This document shows, piece by piece, positions 60,795 through 64,000 of a stretch of 64,000 nt of DNA; position 1 is the first letter of the stretch; the number at the start of each line of letters is the position of its first letter. The stretch covers positions 1,950,257 to 2,014,256 of the forward strand of contig VXBA01006210.1 in the NCBI GenBank assembly GCA_013399895.1. The letters are read 5' to 3'. The translations under genes were made by a program, and so were the position numbers. Source of the stretch: Serilophus lunatus. Taxonomy: Eukaryota > Chordata > Aves > Passeriformes > Eurylaimidae. The notes under the pieces are model-generated. The model was not told the DNA's origin and did no database searches. It saw only the letters and a list, made by a program, of their open reading frames with translations.

Positions 60795-63700
60795 GTGAGT
60801 ATATATTTATTATATATTAAAATAATATTTATAATATTTATATTTATAATATATTTCCCGTTATGCTATACTTAGATATTTTAGTTACATAAACAGTAAT
60901 CAAGGATATCTCTATTAATTATGGCAGGAATGGACAGTATATCTTGTATTTCCCTCTCAATCTAAAGAGTTTGCTATAAAAAAGCCATTATGAATGCTCT
61001 GTCTTATAACTGCTGGCTGATGGTGTACATCCATAAGCTGTGTTATATGTGTTCTTCCTACCTTTGTTTACTGGTTCTTTATTCTTTTTTTTTTTTTAAT
61101 GTATTTTTGGCCGCTAAGGTAAAACAACTCTTCAGAGTGGTGCTAATTTTTTTATGTAGCAAAGTTTGACAGAATCGATTATTTCTAAAAAGTCAGGCTG
61201 TCAGAGGAAGGTGAATTTTAAGTAAGCCTGCTAAACATGCAGAGGAATCCTTCTCCATTATTTCCTAGCATAGCTCCTAGCATTGGACAAATAAGTCTGA
61301 ATTATAGGATAGTTGTTAGAAATCATAATGGCAAAGTAGCTTTTGGGTGGGTTAAAAGCACAGTGTTATCTTTTGAAAATTAGTTCATTGAGGGAGAACT
61401 TTCAAGTTTATTTCCATTTTTCTCCCCAGTATAAAGGCTTCATGTCCCAGCTTCTCTTTCTGCAGCTGCTGAAATAAGGAATCATTTCTCTTGTTTCCTA
61501 GTCCCCTACCTAGTCACCCTAGTTAGTTAGCAAATTCCATACTTTTCTGTGATAAGCCAGTCTGTAATTTTTATAGATTTCTGAGGAAAAGCTTTGTGAT
61601 ACGTTTGCAATTACTGTTTCCTTAGGGCAGCTCAGTCATGACTCTCTATGTATATCATTTGACTGAATAAATACATGACTGAGAATATTGTACCAGTGAT
61701 AGTGAACTTCATGGATCTTGGCTGTTCTGACTAGATGGCACGAAGTGAGGGCACTTTCCTCTCAGATATATGGCATGCAAAAATATCTTGTGCTATGCGC
61801 TGCAGGGGCTTCTGAGGGTGAGACAGGATGCCAAGGGATAAGGTAAGAGTGTTGTCTGAGTAACTGGATCCGCTGGGAGTGCACATACAGACATTGGAAT
61901 ACATGATACTAGGTACTTTTTCAGTTTATCCATTATTTCTTGATCTAAGTCCCTTGCTTTTCAGTAGTCAGCCTTACCCCTATGATTTTGAGGTCAGGAG
62001 GGAATTACAGTTGATTGACTGATACACTTACTCTGAATACAGTTATCATTGTTTCCTGAGCTAAAAGGGAAGTTGTCCTTTTAAGGTTATAGATTCAAGT
62101 AAGTGTTAATTTAACAACTGAACTTTGAGGTCATGCTGCTGCACCACCTAGCTGATTCTGTAAAAGGCAGAGGAGAAGGGGAAGAGAGAGACAGTAATAG
62201 CTGGGGAAGTGCTGACAGGTCTGTAACAGGGCAGGTCAAGTGTGTCTCTTAAAGACAGTAACCTTCCTCTGTTGTAGGAATCATTGGGTTAGCAGTCATC
62301 CTTGAGGTATTCTGGGAACACTGACACTGTTTCTGGTTTTGAGAACTATTAATTATCTTTTTTCTTTTTTTATTGTTTTAACTGTTTCTATAGATCCCAT
62401 AAAAATTAATTGAATAGGTCCCTATTGGGGTGTCTTGGGTATAACATGGCAAAAATACCATGAGTTTCATGATTTGTATCTCAACTTTATTTTTGTCATC
62501 TCAGTTAAGATGACAGACTCGGTTTGGAGTTTGGTTTGGACACTGTGTACTTGGAATTTTTTCTGTGAAGGGTAGAAGCCTGCAACACTAACTTCAGATT
62601 CTTTCAGGAAAACCACATTCAGAACATGAATATAAAAGTAGGAGGATTTTTCTTGTTGCTCTTACTCTGCCTGAAGACAAAATACGAATTGCGTTGAAGT
62701 GTGTCACAATCACTTTACTGTTCTGTTCTGTGTCACTTTACAGAATACAGGAGGGGAAAAAAAAGTTTTCAGTTTGCTTTACCAGTTGCATTCACAGATA
62801 ATTGCTGAGTGCAAATCTTGGGTTCACCTCCAGACTGGCCAGGAAGAAGTCTGTTGAGAGTTATTTTAGCCCCTTCCCACCTTCTAAAAAGTGACCTTTC
62901 TGCTACATCTTTCGTGCTTCTTGCAGTTCAGTTTATTTGCCATTTATGGCTTTTTCTATCAGTTGCACACTCCTAAGCCATCCATCCTCCTCTTGCTTAT
63001 CCTATTTCTACCAATACTGCCTTTACTTTTTGCCTTACTTGTGCCCCTGGAGGGACACTTGTCTCGCTCGGAGTGCCTGTCCGGCTGACCTCCCTTTGCA
63101 TTCCAGGCAAACAGCTGCCACATTGATGAGTGGATGTCTGGCAGGGTGTCTGCTGCAGCCTGAGAGCTCAGCTACCATAACCCTTCTGACTGTGTTGGCA
63201 AGGGATCCAGGCTAGAACAAGAAACTAAGTCTTGTGGGAATTTAACTGCTAAAATATTGTTTCTTCACTGAGCAATCTCAGATCTACTGCCTTCCTCGGG
63301 AAGAACAGAGGCAAGTTTTCATAGCCACAGCAACAGGCATATGCTGGGGAAATATCACCATTCTCCTTGTGATTCAAGTAGTTACCCCCAAAGACTGAGG
63401 GAGAGCTAGAGATGGACACCTTCAAAGAGAAACTGCTAGGATTTAACCCTCCTATAAAGCCTATCTCTCCTATCTTTTTTTTTTTTTTTTTTCAGAAATA
63501 GTGAAGTACTTTGGCTGAAACTTTCAAGTAAATAAGGAAAATAAGGATTGAGGAAGGAAAGTAGCACTGAAAAACTTAAACCCAGTGATAAATTTTGAAT
63601 TATAAATGCACTGCAGACAGTTTTATGGTGGGAGGGATTGGGCAATCTGAGTTTATAGGCAATGCTATCAGCACCATACAAACATTGGTTTTGAGTGAAG

Positions 63701-64000
63701 ACAATCTATAATTCCTGTTATATAAAACTTACTGTAACAGACAAAAATAAAGCTAAAATTTGTCTGTTGAGCTTTACTGTGAGTCAGAAGATTGCCACAT
63801 TCTTTTATGTGATGTTTTGATGCTTGACTTGCTTAATAGCAAAACCTACAGGTGCTCCGATTTCAGCATACAAGGTCAGTCATGGCTGAAGATAGTAGGG
63901 GATTATAGAAGCTTTCACAGGACTTAGGGGCAAAAACAATCCTTACTTTGTGCATTACTCAGTACATATCTGGCATATAAATGTTAATTGATTATACACT
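60795..64000 (+). other. Downstream of ZNHIT6 exon 9: last intron, possibly the last exon
   Basis: The window end holds no recognisable gene. AT-only sequence at about 60800-60860. Three AG sites could start a short terminal exon (see findings), the best having a long T tract at about 63475-63492 and AATAAA at 63746-63751. None shows the mammalian C-terminal residues, so the exon may lie beyond the window. Confidence 0.4.

Overview
This is vertebrate nuclear DNA, almost certainly from a bird. It has small exons with GT/AG borders in long AT-rich introns, no dense prokaryote-like coding, one short CpG island, and the only clear interspersed repeats are 3' ends of CR1-type LINEs, the dominant avian retroposon. 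Almost all short open frames in the window are chance frames inside introns. The exact species cannot be read from the sequence.

Region 1 (1 to about 32.2 kb, + strand) is the 3' half of a fibrillar collagen gene, identified as COL24A1 (collagen alpha-1(XXIV)). I map 28 exons. Exons w1-w23 (numbered within the window) encode 487 residues of Gly-X-Y triple helix. Nearly all are 54 or 108 bp, start on a Gly codon and are in phase 0. Exon w10 carries one Gly-X-Y imperfection. Exons w24-w28 encode the C-telopeptide and C-propeptide (COLF1) with all eight family cysteines, ending in VCFL and a TAA at 32009-32011. A polyadenylation signal lies at 32188-32193. The 5' half of the gene is upstream of the window.

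Region 2 (about 32.2-33.75 kb) is a short AT-rich intergenic spacer with no gene. It is followed by a CpG island (about 33.77-34.6 kb) containing a 21-bp GC-rich minisatellite that runs into a 178-base assembly gap (N, 34073-34250).

Region 3 (34.29 to at least 60.8 kb, + strand) is ZNHIT6 (BCD1), the zinc-finger HIT protein that helps assemble box C/D snoRNPs. Nine coding exons join in consistent phase from an ATG at 34286 to a donor at 60795. The full HIT zinc finger is intact. The mammalian-type long acidic N-terminus is not seen, and the last, very short coding exon is not settled: it may lie in 60.8-64 kb or beyond. Introns 5 (8 kb) and 8 (14 kb) hold no recognisable gene; intron 5 contains an unexplained GC-rich islet near 40 kb.

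The two genes are transcribed in the same direction about 2.3 kb apart (stop to start), as in the human COL24A1-ZNHIT6 neighbourhood, which supports both identifications. They are functionally unrelated (extracellular matrix; nucleolar RNP assembly). I found no new multi-gene system. The points most worth a second look are the ZNHIT6 5' end with its in-frame minisatellite and gap, its unresolved 3' end, the collagen helix imperfection, and the GC-rich islet in intron 5.
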